Below, piece by piece: positions 32,836 through 41,185 of a DNA stretch of 45,766 nt. Every line of letters begins with the position of its first letter. Position 1 is the first letter of the stretch. The stretch comes from Gracilinema caldarium. GTDB taxonomy: Bacteria > Spirochaetota > Spirochaetia > Treponematales > Breznakiellaceae. Both the position numbers and the translations under genes were made by a program. Below the pieces are notes generated by a model. It made no database searches. It saw only the letters and a program-made list of their open reading frames with translations, and was not told where the DNA came from. Where the stretch lies: positions 1 to 45,766 of the forward strand of contig NZ_JAJUHW010000022.1 in assembly GCF_029265695.1 (NCBI RefSeq), read 5' to 3'.

Positions 32836-34080
32836 TTAAGTGTTCGTTGTTTTTTTCAGCGCTTCCTTCCGTAGGATAAGAAAGCTGGGAATGGCGATGA
32901 GTTCCGCCACCAATGCAAGGATGATTACATACTGGATGCCCAGGTCATACAAGAGTCCCATGAGACTGCTGGATGCAAAAAGGGCTAGTCCGTAGGCGGT
33001 GTTAAAAATGCCGTATCCGGTGCCCCGCTTTTTAATTGGTGTAATGTCGGCGATGGCGCTTTTCATAATGGTCTCGTGGGTTCCCATGACTATACCCCAA
33101 AGAATCGCTGCTGCTATGGCAGCCCCTTTGGAAGGCAGGGCAAAGCCGACTAAGGGGATGAGGAGAGAAACAACGGGAATGACCGCCAGGGTGACAAGGC
33201 CGCCGTGTTCTGAATCCTTTCTTTTCTTAAAATGGTCGTACAAGAGGCCGATGGCGATGGCAATTACACCGTCTACAGCCATGGCGATGGCGTAAAAGAG
33301 GGCAATTTCCGCACCGGAAAGGATACCCTTGGCCGCATAGTGATACGAGAGTATGGGCCAGCTTACGAAGCCCAGGGTGGTTATAAAGCTAAAGGTTGTA
33401 TAGAGCCAAAAGGTCTTGCTTAAGACTTCGCCTTCTACCTTTTTGGGAACTATGGCTTCGAGCGTTTCTGGATCCGGGACCCGTAAAAAGGCGTAGAGGA
33501 GGCTCATCATAAGGATGATGAAGGGGATCCAGAGCAAAGCATAACCGGCCTTATAAGAGGCGAGGTCAGTCCCGTGGGCGCCGAATGCAAAGACAGCGGT
33601 AAAGACGAGGGGGCCTAAGAGCGCGCCAAGCTGGTCCATGGCTTCGTGGAGACCAAAGCCAAAGCCGGTACCGATATGTTTGGTTGCGGTAGAGAGGATG
33701 GTATCTTTAGCAGGGGCTCTGAGGGCCTTGCCGAAGCGTTCCATGACCATAAACAGCGCGGCGATCTGCCACACGCCGGTGAGGGACAAGAGGGGTACCG
33801 AAGCAAGGAAGCTGTATCCTAAAATGGCAAAAAACCAATATGCCTTTGTTTTATCCGCAAAGTAGCCTGAGGCAAGACGGACTATATAGCCTAAAAATTC
33901 ACCAAGACCTGCAATAAGGCCTACCAGAGCTGCATTGGCCCCCAGGGTTTTGAGGTACGGGCCGTTAACAGCCCGGGCTCCTTCGTACATGATGTCCCCA
34001 AAAAGACTTACAATGCCAAAAATGATGATTATCTCAATGGCAAGCCGTTTTCCCTTTTCGGGAGATGTAAATCTTCCCAT
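32836..34080 (-). CDS. Major facilitator superfamily transporter
   Basis: About 414 residues with 11-12 hydrophobic helices. 'FGDIMYEGARAVNGPYLKTL' at helix 1 and 'GYFADKTKAYW' as the loop 2-3 motif; 'ERFGKALRAPAKDTIL' matches a group of MFS proteins of unknown substrate found in archaea and bacteria. The ATG at 34080 has SD AAGGAG seven bases upstream; an ATG seven codons earlier has none. It stands alone, convergent with the toxin-antitoxin pair. Confidence 0.85.
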   Translation of the reverse strand: MGRFTSPEKGKRLAIEIIIIFGIVSLFGDIMYEGARAVNGPYLKTLGANAALVGLIAGLGEFLGYIVRLASGYFADKTKAYWFFAILGYSFLASVPLLSLTGVWQIAALFMVMERFGKALRAPAKDTILSTATKHIGTGFGFGLHEAMDQLGALLGPLVFTAVFAFGAHGTDLASYKAGYALLWIPFIILMMSLLYAFLRVPDPETLEAIVPKKVEGEVLSKTFWLYTTFSFITTLGFVSWPILSYHYAAKGILSGAEIALFYAIAMAVDGVIAIAIGLLYDHFKKRKDSEHGGLVTLAVIPVVSLLIPLVGFALPSKGAAIAAAILWGIVMGTHETIMKSAIADITPIKKRGTGYGIFNTAYGLALFASSSLMGLLYDLGIQYVIILALVAELIAIPSFLILRKEALKKTTNT

Positions 34081-34153
34081 GGTTGTACTCCTTGTTTCCA
34101 TATCAGATTACGATAACGGTATTTGATACAAAAATAGGCATTTTTTGTGGCCA

Positions 34154-34174
34154 TGGCAAGCCAGCAGGCTGGGG
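34154..34174. repeat. 21-bp direct repeat, copy 1
   Basis: TGGCAAGCCAGCAGGCTGGG plus one G; 20 of 21 bases match the copy at 34191-34211. Each copy holds a small self-complementary core (AGCC..GGCT). The unit lies in the gap between the MFS gene and the ABC-2 permease gene. Confidence 0.55.
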
Positions 34175-34190
34175 CCCCGAGGGGCTGTCC

Positions 34191-34211
34191 TGGCAAGCCA
34201 GCAAGCTGGGG
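34191..34211. repeat. 21-bp direct repeat, copy 2
   Basis: Second copy of the 34154-34174 unit with one base changed, start-to-start spacing 37 bases. Confidence 0.55.
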
Positions 34212-34237
34212 TACCGCTGCCGTGCACCGCGATAAGT

Positions 34238-35041
34238 TTAGCTCCCGGCGCTTTCGTAGGCACTGAGGCCCCGGTTCCAGATGAGCCTCCCTATAACGAT
34301 GAGGCTTGCGCCGGCAATCACGGTGCCGCCGAGGGAAAACAGGGTCTGCTTCCCCGTGAGGAGCCAGGCGGCGGGATAAAAGGCGGTAAAGGCAAAAGGT
34401 ATGACATAGGTAACCACCGTCTTTACCAGGAGATTATAGATGGTTACTGGATACTTGGCGAAATCGCTGGTCATGTAAACCATGTGTAGGAGGCTTCCCG
34501 ACTGTTTGGTCCACAGGGCGATGGATGCAAAAATGATCTTGATCCCCGTATAGATAAGGGTCCCAAAGATCACTGCCAGGATGCCTCCTGCGATTTTAAG
34601 CGGTGTAAGGGTCAGCGCAAGACGCTGTGCAGCGATACAGATGAGCACAATGCCTGTAAGGAGTTCCCCAAGTGCATCAACCTCAAAGCCTTCCAATAAT
34701 ACATGGTGGAGCGGGTCGATCGGGCGGGTGAGGTATTTATCAAACTCACCCTGGCGGATCAGAAAATAGGCCACCTTCCAGAGGTTGTCCGCATAAAAGT
34801 GATCAATACCCCGGGGGATAAGGGAAAACCCGTAAATGAAGATAATCTGGTCCACCGTCCAGCCTTCCAATTGGGGGATGTTCCCGAAAATGATGGCAAT
34901 GAAGACGAGGTTAAAAAATTGTCCTAAAAAGAAGGCCAGGGCGCCGGTTAAGAAATCTGCCCGGTATTCCATGATCCGTTTTATAAACTGGCCGGTAAAT
35001 ATCCAGTAGAGGCGGAAAAAGCGCTTTATTTTTTGTTTCAT
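34238..35041 (-). CDS. ABC-2 exporter permease (COG3694 type)
   Basis: A 267-residue protein with six helices. 'YRADFLTGALAFFLGQFFNL', 'FIYGFSLIPRGIDHFYADNL' and 'RQGEFDKYLTRPIDPLHHVL' are typical of the ABC2_membrane_6 family. It is the second permease of a three-gene ABC exporter (ATPase, permease, permease) whose substrate is not established. One base separates it from the upstream permease gene. Confidence 0.88.
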   Translation of the reverse strand: MKQKIKRFFRLYWIFTGQFIKRIMEYRADFLTGALAFFLGQFFNLVFIAIIFGNIPQLEGWTVDQIIFIYGFSLIPRGIDHFYADNLWKVAYFLIRQGEFDKYLTRPIDPLHHVLLEGFEVDALGELLTGIVLICIAAQRLALTLTPLKIAGGILAVIFGTLIYTGIKIIFASIALWTKQSGSLLHMVYMTSDFAKYPVTIYNLLVKTVVTYVIPFAFTAFYPAAWLLTGKQTLFSLGGTVIAGASLIVIGRLIWNRGLSAYESAGS

Positions 35042-35042
35042 A

Positions 35043-35855
35043 TCAACCTCCCTGTACGGTCAGGTGTCGTTCGGTGAGCCGCCAGATCAGGGCCGAAAGG
35101 CCGTACAGAAGCGCCGCCCAGAAAATCTGAGTTGCCATGGCCGAAAGTATCATCAATCCTTGATATTTTCCGGTATAAATCATAACCGGTGTGTAGCGCA
35201 TGGACCCAAAGGGCAGGAAGGCTAACACCCGCTGTACTGCCTGGGGAAGAAAGCCTAAGGGTATCATGCCGCCTGAAAGGAAATTCAGGATGCCAAATTT
35301 CAGCATGTTGATGCCCCACAGGTTCTTAAAGATAAAGGCCAGGTATCCGAAACAGACATCGAAAAAGAACATGACCAGGTAACTGAGGCCCACGCTGGTC
35401 AGGTAGAGCACAAAGGTAGAGAGCGAAAACTGCAATACACCTGTTTGGGCATAGCGGAACCATTCGAGACCTGCAAAGACCGGAATGGCTACCAGGAGCA
35501 TAATAATCAGTTTTTGTCCCAGTTCGGTAAAGAGGATGCTCAGGTTAAAGCTTACCGGTTTTATCATCCGCATGGCAATGCTCCCCTGAACTATTTCTTC
35601 GCCCACTATGTAAGAAGCCTCGGTATCCACGAGGAAGCCCGTGATGTTGGCCGCAAAAATGTAGATGGTCATGTCCAAAAAGGTAAAACCGCCGATGCTG
35701 CCTCCGGGGCTGTACCGGAATACGGCACGCCACAGGAAAAACATGACAAAGGTAAAAAACACCTGCCCAAAAAAGAAGCCCAGGAAGTTCCATTTGTAGG
35801 CAATGGCCGACTGGATACCGGCGCTTGTAAAGGGTGTATAGGCCTTTAGTCTCAT
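35043..35855 (-). CDS. ABC-2 exporter permease (COG4587 type)
   Basis: A 270-residue protein with six helices; 'LDMTIYIFAANITGFLVDTE' and 'EIVQGSIAMRMIKPVSFNLS' match the partner family of COG3694. The ATG overlaps the ATPase stop by four bases (ATGA), SD AGGTGG. It should form a heterodimer with the downstream permease. Confidence 0.88.
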   Translation of the reverse strand: MRLKAYTPFTSAGIQSAIAYKWNFLGFFFGQVFFTFVMFFLWRAVFRYSPGGSIGGFTFLDMTIYIFAANITGFLVDTEASYIVGEEIVQGSIAMRMIKPVSFNLSILFTELGQKLIIMLLVAIPVFAGLEWFRYAQTGVLQFSLSTFVLYLTSVGLSYLVMFFFDVCFGYLAFIFKNLWGINMLKFGILNFLSGGMIPLGFLPQAVQRVLAFLPFGSMRYTPVMIYTGKYQGLMILSAMATQIFWAALLYGLSALIWRLTERHLTVQGG

Positions 35856-36853
35856 AGTTCCACCTGCCGCTGGTAAACCCGTCTGAGTATCTCTTCGATA
35901 TCGATGTCCTGAACTGCGATATCTTTGACCTTAACGGTTTGCAGGACCGTGGCAAGCATATCCGGCAATGAACAGACCTCGGTGTTAAAACGGACCCGTA
36001 CTTTTGCTCCTTCCTTCTGGATGTCCAGGTCCTCATGGGGCGGGAAGGGGATCTGTTCTGCATGGTCCGGTTCTTCCAGGACAAAGGTAATGTCCCGGAT
36101 TTTACCGAAATGAGTTCGTATCCGGTCCAAGTCGCCGTCGTAGACGAGTTTCCCCTTGTCGATAAGGATAATCCGCTTGCAGAGCTGTTCGATATCGCTT
36201 AAGTCGTGGGTTGTAAGAATGATGGTTGTTTTTTCTGTCCGGTTTATTTCCTTAATAGCCCTGCGGATGCTGTCCTTGACTACAATATCAAGTCCAATGG
36301 TGGGTTCGTCCAGGAACAGGACCCGGGGATTATGCAGCATGGATGCGGCGATGTCGGCCCGCATTCGCTGTCCCAAGGACAGGGTCCGAACCGGGCTCGA
36401 CATAATGGGGCCCAGCTCCAGGACATGGTCAAGAAATTCCAGCCGTTCTTTGTATACACTGTTGGGAATGTCGTAAATCTCTTTAAGAACCGTATAGGTT
36501 TCGGTCAACGGAAGGTCCCACCAGAGCTGGGTCCGTTGACCAAAAACTACGCCGATTTCCCGGACATAGCGTTTCCGCTCCTTTTGGGGAATGTAGCCGT
36601 TAATCCTGCACCAGCCGTCGGTGGGGGTAAGGATGCCGGTGAGCATTTTTATCACCGTGGATTTTCCCGCCCCATTGGGACCGATAAAGCCGAGAATTTC
36701 CCCCACCGGGACCTGGAAACTCACATCATCCACAGCGCGGACGATTTCCTTTTGGGGCGAAAAGAGGCTTTTTATGCTGCCCCGGACGCCCTTTTCTTTG
36801 ACTATTTTTGTAAAGTGTTTTACCAAATGATGTACTTCGATCATAGAGAGCAA
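35852..36853 (-). CDS. ABC-2 exporter ATPase (COG4586 type)
   Basis: A 333-residue ATPase: Walker A 'GPNGAGKST', 'FGQRTQLWWDLPLTETYTVL' (specific to COG4586), signature 'LSLGQRMRADIAASML', Walker B 'VLFLDEPTIGLD' and 'LTTHD'. The C-terminal ~90 residues form an extra domain common in exporter ATPases. The start is TTG at 36853, with SD AGAGG five bases upstream; the ATG at 36844 is too far from it. The stop of the small ORF at 36864 is 10 bases before it. Confidence 0.9.
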   Translation of the reverse strand: MLSMIEVHHLVKHFTKIVKEKGVRGSIKSLFSPQKEIVRAVDDVSFQVPVGEILGFIGPNGAGKSTVIKMLTGILTPTDGWCRINGYIPQKERKRYVREIGVVFGQRTQLWWDLPLTETYTVLKEIYDIPNSVYKERLEFLDHVLELGPIMSSPVRTLSLGQRMRADIAASMLHNPRVLFLDEPTIGLDIVVKDSIRRAIKEINRTEKTTIILTTHDLSDIEQLCKRIILIDKGKLVYDGDLDRIRTHFGKIRDITFVLEEPDHAEQIPFPPHEDLDIQKEGAKVRVRFNTEVCSLPDMLATVLQTVKVKDIAVQDIDIEEILRRVYQRQVEL

Positions 36854-36863
36854 TAATACCTCT

Positions 36864-37007
36864 TCAGTGATTAAAAAGATACAGTACCATTCGTAGTATT
36901 AATGAATCATGGTTCTGTTCCGATGCCGGTGTTTTCTGCCGGTTTTCCCTTGCCCAGTCTTCGGGCTGTTTCAAGTACATATCGACCGCGGTTTGTATAT
37001 CGAACAT
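36864..37007 (-). CDS. Small ORF (47 aa) heading the ABC-2 exporter operon
   Basis: A 47-residue ORF on the minus strand with a strong SD (AGGGAGGA) about seven bases before its ATG, ending 10 bases before the ATPase start so that its tail contains that gene's SD. The peptide is amphipathic: 'MFDIQTAVDMYLKQPEDWAR', a polar middle, and 'LILRMVLYLF' at the end. No known family is recognised. It may be a leader peptide coupling translation to the ATPase, or a small accessory protein. Confidence 0.6.
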   Translation of the reverse strand: MFDIQTAVDMYLKQPEDWARENRQKTPASEQNHDSLILRMVLYLFNH

Positions 37008-37136
37008 GGAATGTTCCTCCCTTATTATGGATAGTCAAAACATACCAAAATGAGATTGATAAACCTCCAGTCAAAAGACTGGATTTTTGCTGGCCGAATG
37101 TGGAGCCACAAACCTAGCCAGATGGCCAGGTTTGAT

Positions 37137-37165
37137 GAGACAAATAGGCCACATTGGAGTATAGT
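37137..37165 (+). promoter_or_regulatory. Promoter of the GAF kinase gene, leaderless type
   Basis: GAGACA (37137-37142), 17-base spacer, TATAGT (37160-37165). The ATG at 37173 is eight bases after the -10, so the transcript should start at or one base before it. No strong SD. Confidence 0.5.
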
Positions 37166-37172
37166 GGGAAAT

Positions 37173-38987
37173 ATGAAACCGAAACGGGCGAGCCGCAGGG
37201 CTGAAAAACAGGAACAGCCCAGGACGAGCAAAATCTTGCAGCGAAAGATCACTGAACTCGAGCTGCGGATTGGAGCGGCAGAAAGCCTGCAAGAAATTAT
37301 AAGTATGATAAACGCCCAGGTGCCGTTGGACGAGCTCCTTCATCGCGCGGTTCGTCTCGCCGCAATACGCCAGAGGGCCGGCGCCTGTGTATTGCATCAC
37401 TTTGATTTGAAAAATGAAATCGTTGTACAGGTTGCAAGCTGCGGAATGGAGGGTATTTTCCAGGACGGCCTTGTGCGCTCTTTTTCTGAATTGGGCCCCT
37501 CAGGCGGCAGCGGATATCTGGAAGCCCTCGAGCGGAGGTATCCCATCTATCAAAATTATCCTCCCTATCCTGAACGGGTAGAGATAATCCGGCAAGCTCA
37601 AGATATACCTGAGCCGATAAAGGCTGAACGCATCGCCCTGCGCAGCAGGTACGCGGCTTCTTTCGCAGTGCCCATTTACCTGCAGGAAACCCTGTATGGA
37701 GGCATGGTTTTTTATTATTCCGAACCTCAGCAGTTCCGGGAAGAACAGATACAGCTTGGACTTGCTTTCGGTGAACAGATCGCCGTGGCGCTGCAGAATG
37801 CCTATCTGCTTTCGGAAATGCAGCAGCGGAGGAAAATAGCGGAAGGGTTTCGGGAGATTATCAGAAAAATTAATGGCACCGAATCGCTTCAGGAAGTACT
37901 GGATCTCATTGTTGGAAGAACGGAGAATATTCTGGAATGTCAGAGTTCTGCCCTCTATATTTGCGAGGATAGCTGCATCCGGCTGCAGGCCTTGCGGGGA
38001 GAATTCCCGATACCTGTTCCCACTATTGTTGCCAATTGCGGGGAAGGGATTATCGGGAAGGCGGTGGCTGAAAAACAGCGAATCATTATCCCTGATCTTT
38101 CACAGAATGATGCTGACGATCGGGCTGATTCTTTTGGTTTAGAAGCAAGCTTATATATTGACCCGATACATTATCAACTTGATGCAGCTATACATGGCTC
38201 GTTTAAGGCTCTGCTTGTAGAGCCCCTGTTCAGCCAAGAACGCACTTTTGGTGCCTTAGCCTTTTATTACCGGGATATACACCGCTTCGACCAGGATGAA
38301 TTAGATCTCGCCGAAGTGTTTGCAATTCAGGCTTCATTGGCAATAGAAAACACTATGCTCAGAAAACAGGCCATACAGGTCGCCGCCAGTGCAGAACGGG
38401 AACGGCTTGCCCGAGATTTGCATGACTCGGTATCCCAGAGCCTCTTCTCGGCAAATCTTATTGCCCAATCATTGCCCCAACTCTGGCAAACCAGACCGGA
38501 ACGGGCTACGGAAGAATTAAATAATTTGCTTAAGCTGACCCAGGGTGCGCAATCGGAAATGCGGGGGCTCCTTTTTGAATTGCGGCCTAAAGCCTTGGAA
38601 TCTGTAATGCTGCGGGATTTGGCGGAGCACGCAATAAACTCCTTTGCCGGCAAAACCCTGATTCCGGTAGAAGCGGATATTGAGCTTAATGCAGAAATAC
38701 CGTTAACGGTAAAAATCGCGGCCTACCGTATCCTTCAGGAGACACTGAATAACATTGCAAAACATGCAAAGGCCCGTAAGGTAACAATTGAACTAAAAGG
38801 AGACGGGGAGGGATTCTCCCTCATGCTACAGGATGATGGTAAAGGATTTGCCCCGTCTCATGGGTATAATGGCGGTCAGGGCCTTTCAATTATGGAAGAG
38901 CGGGCCCGTCTTGCAGGCGCTCGCCTCACGATAGACAGCGAGCCTGGCAAAGGAACGCGTGTGTTTTTTAAATGGCCGGGGGAATAA
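37173..38987 (+). CDS. GAF-GAF sensor histidine kinase (NarX/LiaS type)
   Basis: About 604 residues, soluble. A basic N-terminus, coiled coil, GAF 1 (~40-210), GAF 2 (~230-395), then HisKA_3 with the phosphoacceptor His in 'ERERLARDLHDSVSQSLFSA', and a HATPase domain ('ILQETLNNIAKHAKARKV', 'DDGKGFAP', 'GLSIMEERARLAGA'). The start at 37173 is preferred over the longer frame (37050) because the promoter overlaps the extra codons and the domain needs none of them. It pairs with the NarL-type regulator right behind. The signal is unknown. Confidence 0.9.
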   Translation: MKPKRASRRAEKQEQPRTSKILQRKITELELRIGAAESLQEIISMINAQVPLDELLHRAVRLAAIRQRAGACVLHHFDLKNEIVVQVASCGMEGIFQDGLVRSFSELGPSGGSGYLEALERRYPIYQNYPPYPERVEIIRQAQDIPEPIKAERIALRSRYAASFAVPIYLQETLYGGMVFYYSEPQQFREEQIQLGLAFGEQIAVALQNAYLLSEMQQRRKIAEGFREIIRKINGTESLQEVLDLIVGRTENILECQSSALYICEDSCIRLQALRGEFPIPVPTIVANCGEGIIGKAVAEKQRIIIPDLSQNDADDRADSFGLEASLYIDPIHYQLDAAIHGSFKALLVEPLFSQERTFGALAFYYRDIHRFDQDELDLAEVFAIQASLAIENTMLRKQAIQVAASAERERLARDLHDSVSQSLFSANLIAQSLPQLWQTRPERATEELNNLLKLTQGAQSEMRGLLFELRPKALESVMLRDLAEHAINSFAGKTLIPVEADIELNAEIPLTVKIAAYRILQETLNNIAKHAKARKVTIELKGDGEGFSLMLQDDGKGFAPSHGYNGGQGLSIMEERARLAGARLTIDSEPGKGTRVFFKWPGE

Positions 38988-38988
38988 G

Positions 38989-39627
38989 ATGCAAAGACCC
39001 GTTCGTATAATGATAGCCGACGATCATCCGGTAGTCAGGAAAGGTCTTGCGACTTTTCTGGAAACCTATGATTCCATTCAGGTGGTGGCCGAGGCGGCCA
39101 ATGGCAGAGAAGCGCTGGAACTGTATAGTGCCGCAAAGCCAGATGTGGTACTCATGGATCTTGATATGCCCGATATGGATGGTGTGACCGCCACTGGCTG
39201 TTTGCGGAACTTGGATCCGGACAGCAAAATAATAATTCTTACGAGCTATAAAAGGGATGAACAGATTCGAGGGGCTCTTAAGGCCGGGGCCATCGGCTAT
39301 CTGTTAAAAGATATTCCCGCAGAAGAGCTTGCCAAGGCTATTGTGGACGCCGCGGAAGGTAAGCCCGTGTTGGCCCCCGAAGTCGCCCGGAGCCTTATCA
39401 ATGCCGCCACGGTGCCCAACGAAGCTGATGCGGAGGTACTCAGCCAGCGGGAGCTGGAGGTCCTTGCCCTTATGGGCAAGGGGCTCAATAACAGCCAGAT
39501 AGCCGAGGCCCTGTGCATTAGCCTTTCTACGGTTAAATTCCATGTAAGCAACATACTTTGGAAACTCGGCGCCTTTACAAGAACCGAGGCGGTAACGCTG
39601 GCAATAAAAAAGGGTCTCATAGAGTAA
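38989..39627 (+). CDS. NarL/FixJ family response regulator
   Basis: A 212-residue regulator: receiver domain with 'IADDHPVVRKGL' and phosphoacceptor Asp in 'DVVLMDLDMPDMDGVTA', Lys in 'GYLLKDIP', and a LuxR-type HTH 'LSQRELEVLALMGKGLNNSQ' to 'STVKFHVSNILWKLGA'. The ATG at 38989 follows the kinase stop by one base, SD GGGGG. Cognate partner of the GAF kinase. A hairpin follows. Confidence 0.93.
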   Translation: MQRPVRIMIADDHPVVRKGLATFLETYDSIQVVAEAANGREALELYSAAKPDVVLMDLDMPDMDGVTATGCLRNLDPDSKIIILTSYKRDEQIRGALKAGAIGYLLKDIPAEELAKAIVDAAEGKPVLAPEVARSLINAATVPNEADAEVLSQRELEVLALMGKGLNNSQIAEALCISLSTVKFHVSNILWKLGAFTRTEAVTLAIKKGLIE

Positions 39628-39628
39628 G

Positions 39629-39653
39629 AATTCCTACATAATTGTAAGGAATT
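39629..39653 (+). terminator. Hairpin after the NarL-type regulator
   Basis: AATTCCTACA pairs with TGT-A-AGGAATT (10 bp with one bulged A), loop TAAT, directly after the stop codon. There is no T-run, so it is a weak terminator or mRNA-end hairpin. The remaining ~250 bases to the next gene hold nothing convincing. Confidence 0.45.
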
Positions 39654-39901
39654 ATTGGAAAATATTCATAAATGTAGGGAATCGTACACGCACATAAGGC
39701 ACGCAGAGCTGCGAAAGGCATACTCTTGCTATTTACAGACCTTACAGGTTAAGTATCTCTATACTGTAAAAGCATATAGATCCGGCGGAAACTTGGTTAT
39801 TGGCCTTTTTTTTAGGAACAGAAAATTGCCGTTCGCAAAGGCAGCCTTGGCATGATAACTGCTAGTAATATGCGAGAACTGCATCTTACTGAGAGGCCAC
39901 C

Positions 39902-41176
39902 ATGGATACATCCTGTGAATCTGCGGAAGAACTGGTTAAACTGATACGCCTATGCAACACAGCCCACAAGCTGGACGATCAGGTCCTTTCACTGGAAACC
40001 CTGGCTGAGCATCAGGCTAAAACGACTGCCCAGATCCATAACGGCCTTGTATCACAGGTAAGATCTCTGGAGCAATCCCTGGCAACCCAGCAAACCAGTT
40101 CGGAAAAACTGCTGGAAAATACAAACACCATCGTAGAATGGCTTGCAAAAGAACAGACCGTAGCGGATTTATTCCAGAAAAACAGCAAAGAAATCCAGTC
40201 CGTGTGGTCCGATGTCAAGGAAATATCTCCCTCTATCGGGAAAATGCTCGAATCCATAGGGGCGATCACCAATATATTTGACCTGCTCCATATACTTTCC
40301 ATAAATACCGCTATCGAAGCTTCCAAATTTGGGGATAAGGGAAGGGCCTTTGCAATTATCGCCAAGGAAATGAGAAAACTGGCGGAGCAATCCCGGTCCT
40401 TTACCAGCGCGGTAACAGAACGGGCCGACAGCATAGAAAAAAGCTTGCAGCAGCTTCTTGCAAACCTTTCTCGTTCCATTCAATCCCACGGGCTGTTGGA
40501 AAACACCATGAAGGATTTCTTATCAGACAGTGTCTTGATAAAAGATAATACCCAGGAGGTGCATGGTTTTGTGGCCCGCTATAAGGCGTTAGCGGAGGAA
40601 CAGATTCAGGAATGGAAAGAATCAATAGTGCAAATAAAATCCCTGGAAGAAATGGCAGGCGTCGTCTTTGATAGGTCCAAGCAGATAGAGTCCATGGCGG
40701 ATTCCCTCTTTACCATGATTAAAGATGAGACTGCCTATGTTACCAAAACGGCTTCCGGCTTTCATCAGGAGGCTGTCCGGGAAGTACAGGATCTGGCAGC
40801 CGATATTCCGCTGGATCGTCTGCATGATAAACAGCGGGTAAATGAAACACTCGAAAAGTGGAGTTCCCGGCATGGGCTTTACGAACTGCTGTATGTGCTG
40901 GATGCCCAGGGAATCCAAATTTCCCATAACGTGTATGCTCCGAACTATCGCAGCCTTCACGATACAACCGAAGGCTATCGGGTCGATCGGTCATCCAAGG
41001 ACTATTATCGTATCCCCAGGCAAACAAAAACTCCCTTTGTTTCAAACGTATACTTATCAGCGGCTACCAAGGCGCTCTGCATGACCGTCGCGGTTCCGCT
41101 TATGGAAGCGGATGCCTTTAAAGGTGTACTGTGTGCCGATGTGGACCTACAATTTCTATCTTCCTTGCCCTGTTGA
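39902..41176 (+). CDS. Soluble MCP-like chemoreceptor with C-terminal Cache-like domain
   Basis: A 424-residue cytosolic protein without transmembrane helices. Residues ~20-300 are coiled coil with an MCP signalling tip, 'LLHILSINTAIEASKFGDKG', then 'RAFAIIAKEMRKLAEQSR', aligning with the 'LLALNAAIEAARAGE..RGFAVVA.EVR.LA' core that binds CheA/CheW. Residues ~315-420 ('YELLYVLDAQGIQIS', 'SSKDYYRI', 'TKALCMTVAVPL', 'FKGVLCADVDLQ') look like a small PDC/Cache-type sensor at the C-terminal end, an unusual place. SD GAGAGG. The EAL gene starts nine bases downstream and ends in a similar domain. Confidence 0.82.
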   Translation: MDTSCESAEELVKLIRLCNTAHKLDDQVLSLETLAEHQAKTTAQIHNGLVSQVRSLEQSLATQQTSSEKLLENTNTIVEWLAKEQTVADLFQKNSKEIQSVWSDVKEISPSIGKMLESIGAITNIFDLLHILSINTAIEASKFGDKGRAFAIIAKEMRKLAEQSRSFTSAVTERADSIEKSLQQLLANLSRSIQSHGLLENTMKDFLSDSVLIKDNTQEVHGFVARYKALAEEQIQEWKESIVQIKSLEEMAGVVFDRSKQIESMADSLFTMIKDETAYVTKTASGFHQEAVREVQDLAADIPLDRLHDKQRVNETLEKWSSRHGLYELLYVLDAQGIQISHNVYAPNYRSLHDTTEGYRVDRSSKDYYRIPRQTKTPFVSNVYLSAATKALCMTVAVPLMEADAFKGVLCADVDLQFLSSLPC

Positions 41177-41185
41177 TGAATCAAA

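Noticed and set aside
37050-37172. 41-codon N-terminal extension of the GAF kinase
   Set aside because: It overlaps the predicted promoter, has no SD and adds no domain.
39675-39760. Possible c-di-GMP (GEMM) riboswitch suggested by ACGCACA and ACGCAGAG-like strings near c-di-GMP genes
   Set aside because: The conserved order of the GEMM core, the GAAA tetraloop and its receptor helix are not present; only short string likeness.
39655-39855. 66-codon ORF between the NarL-type regulator and the MCP-like gene
   Set aside because: No SD, no promoter-linked start, composition without coding character and no recognisable family.
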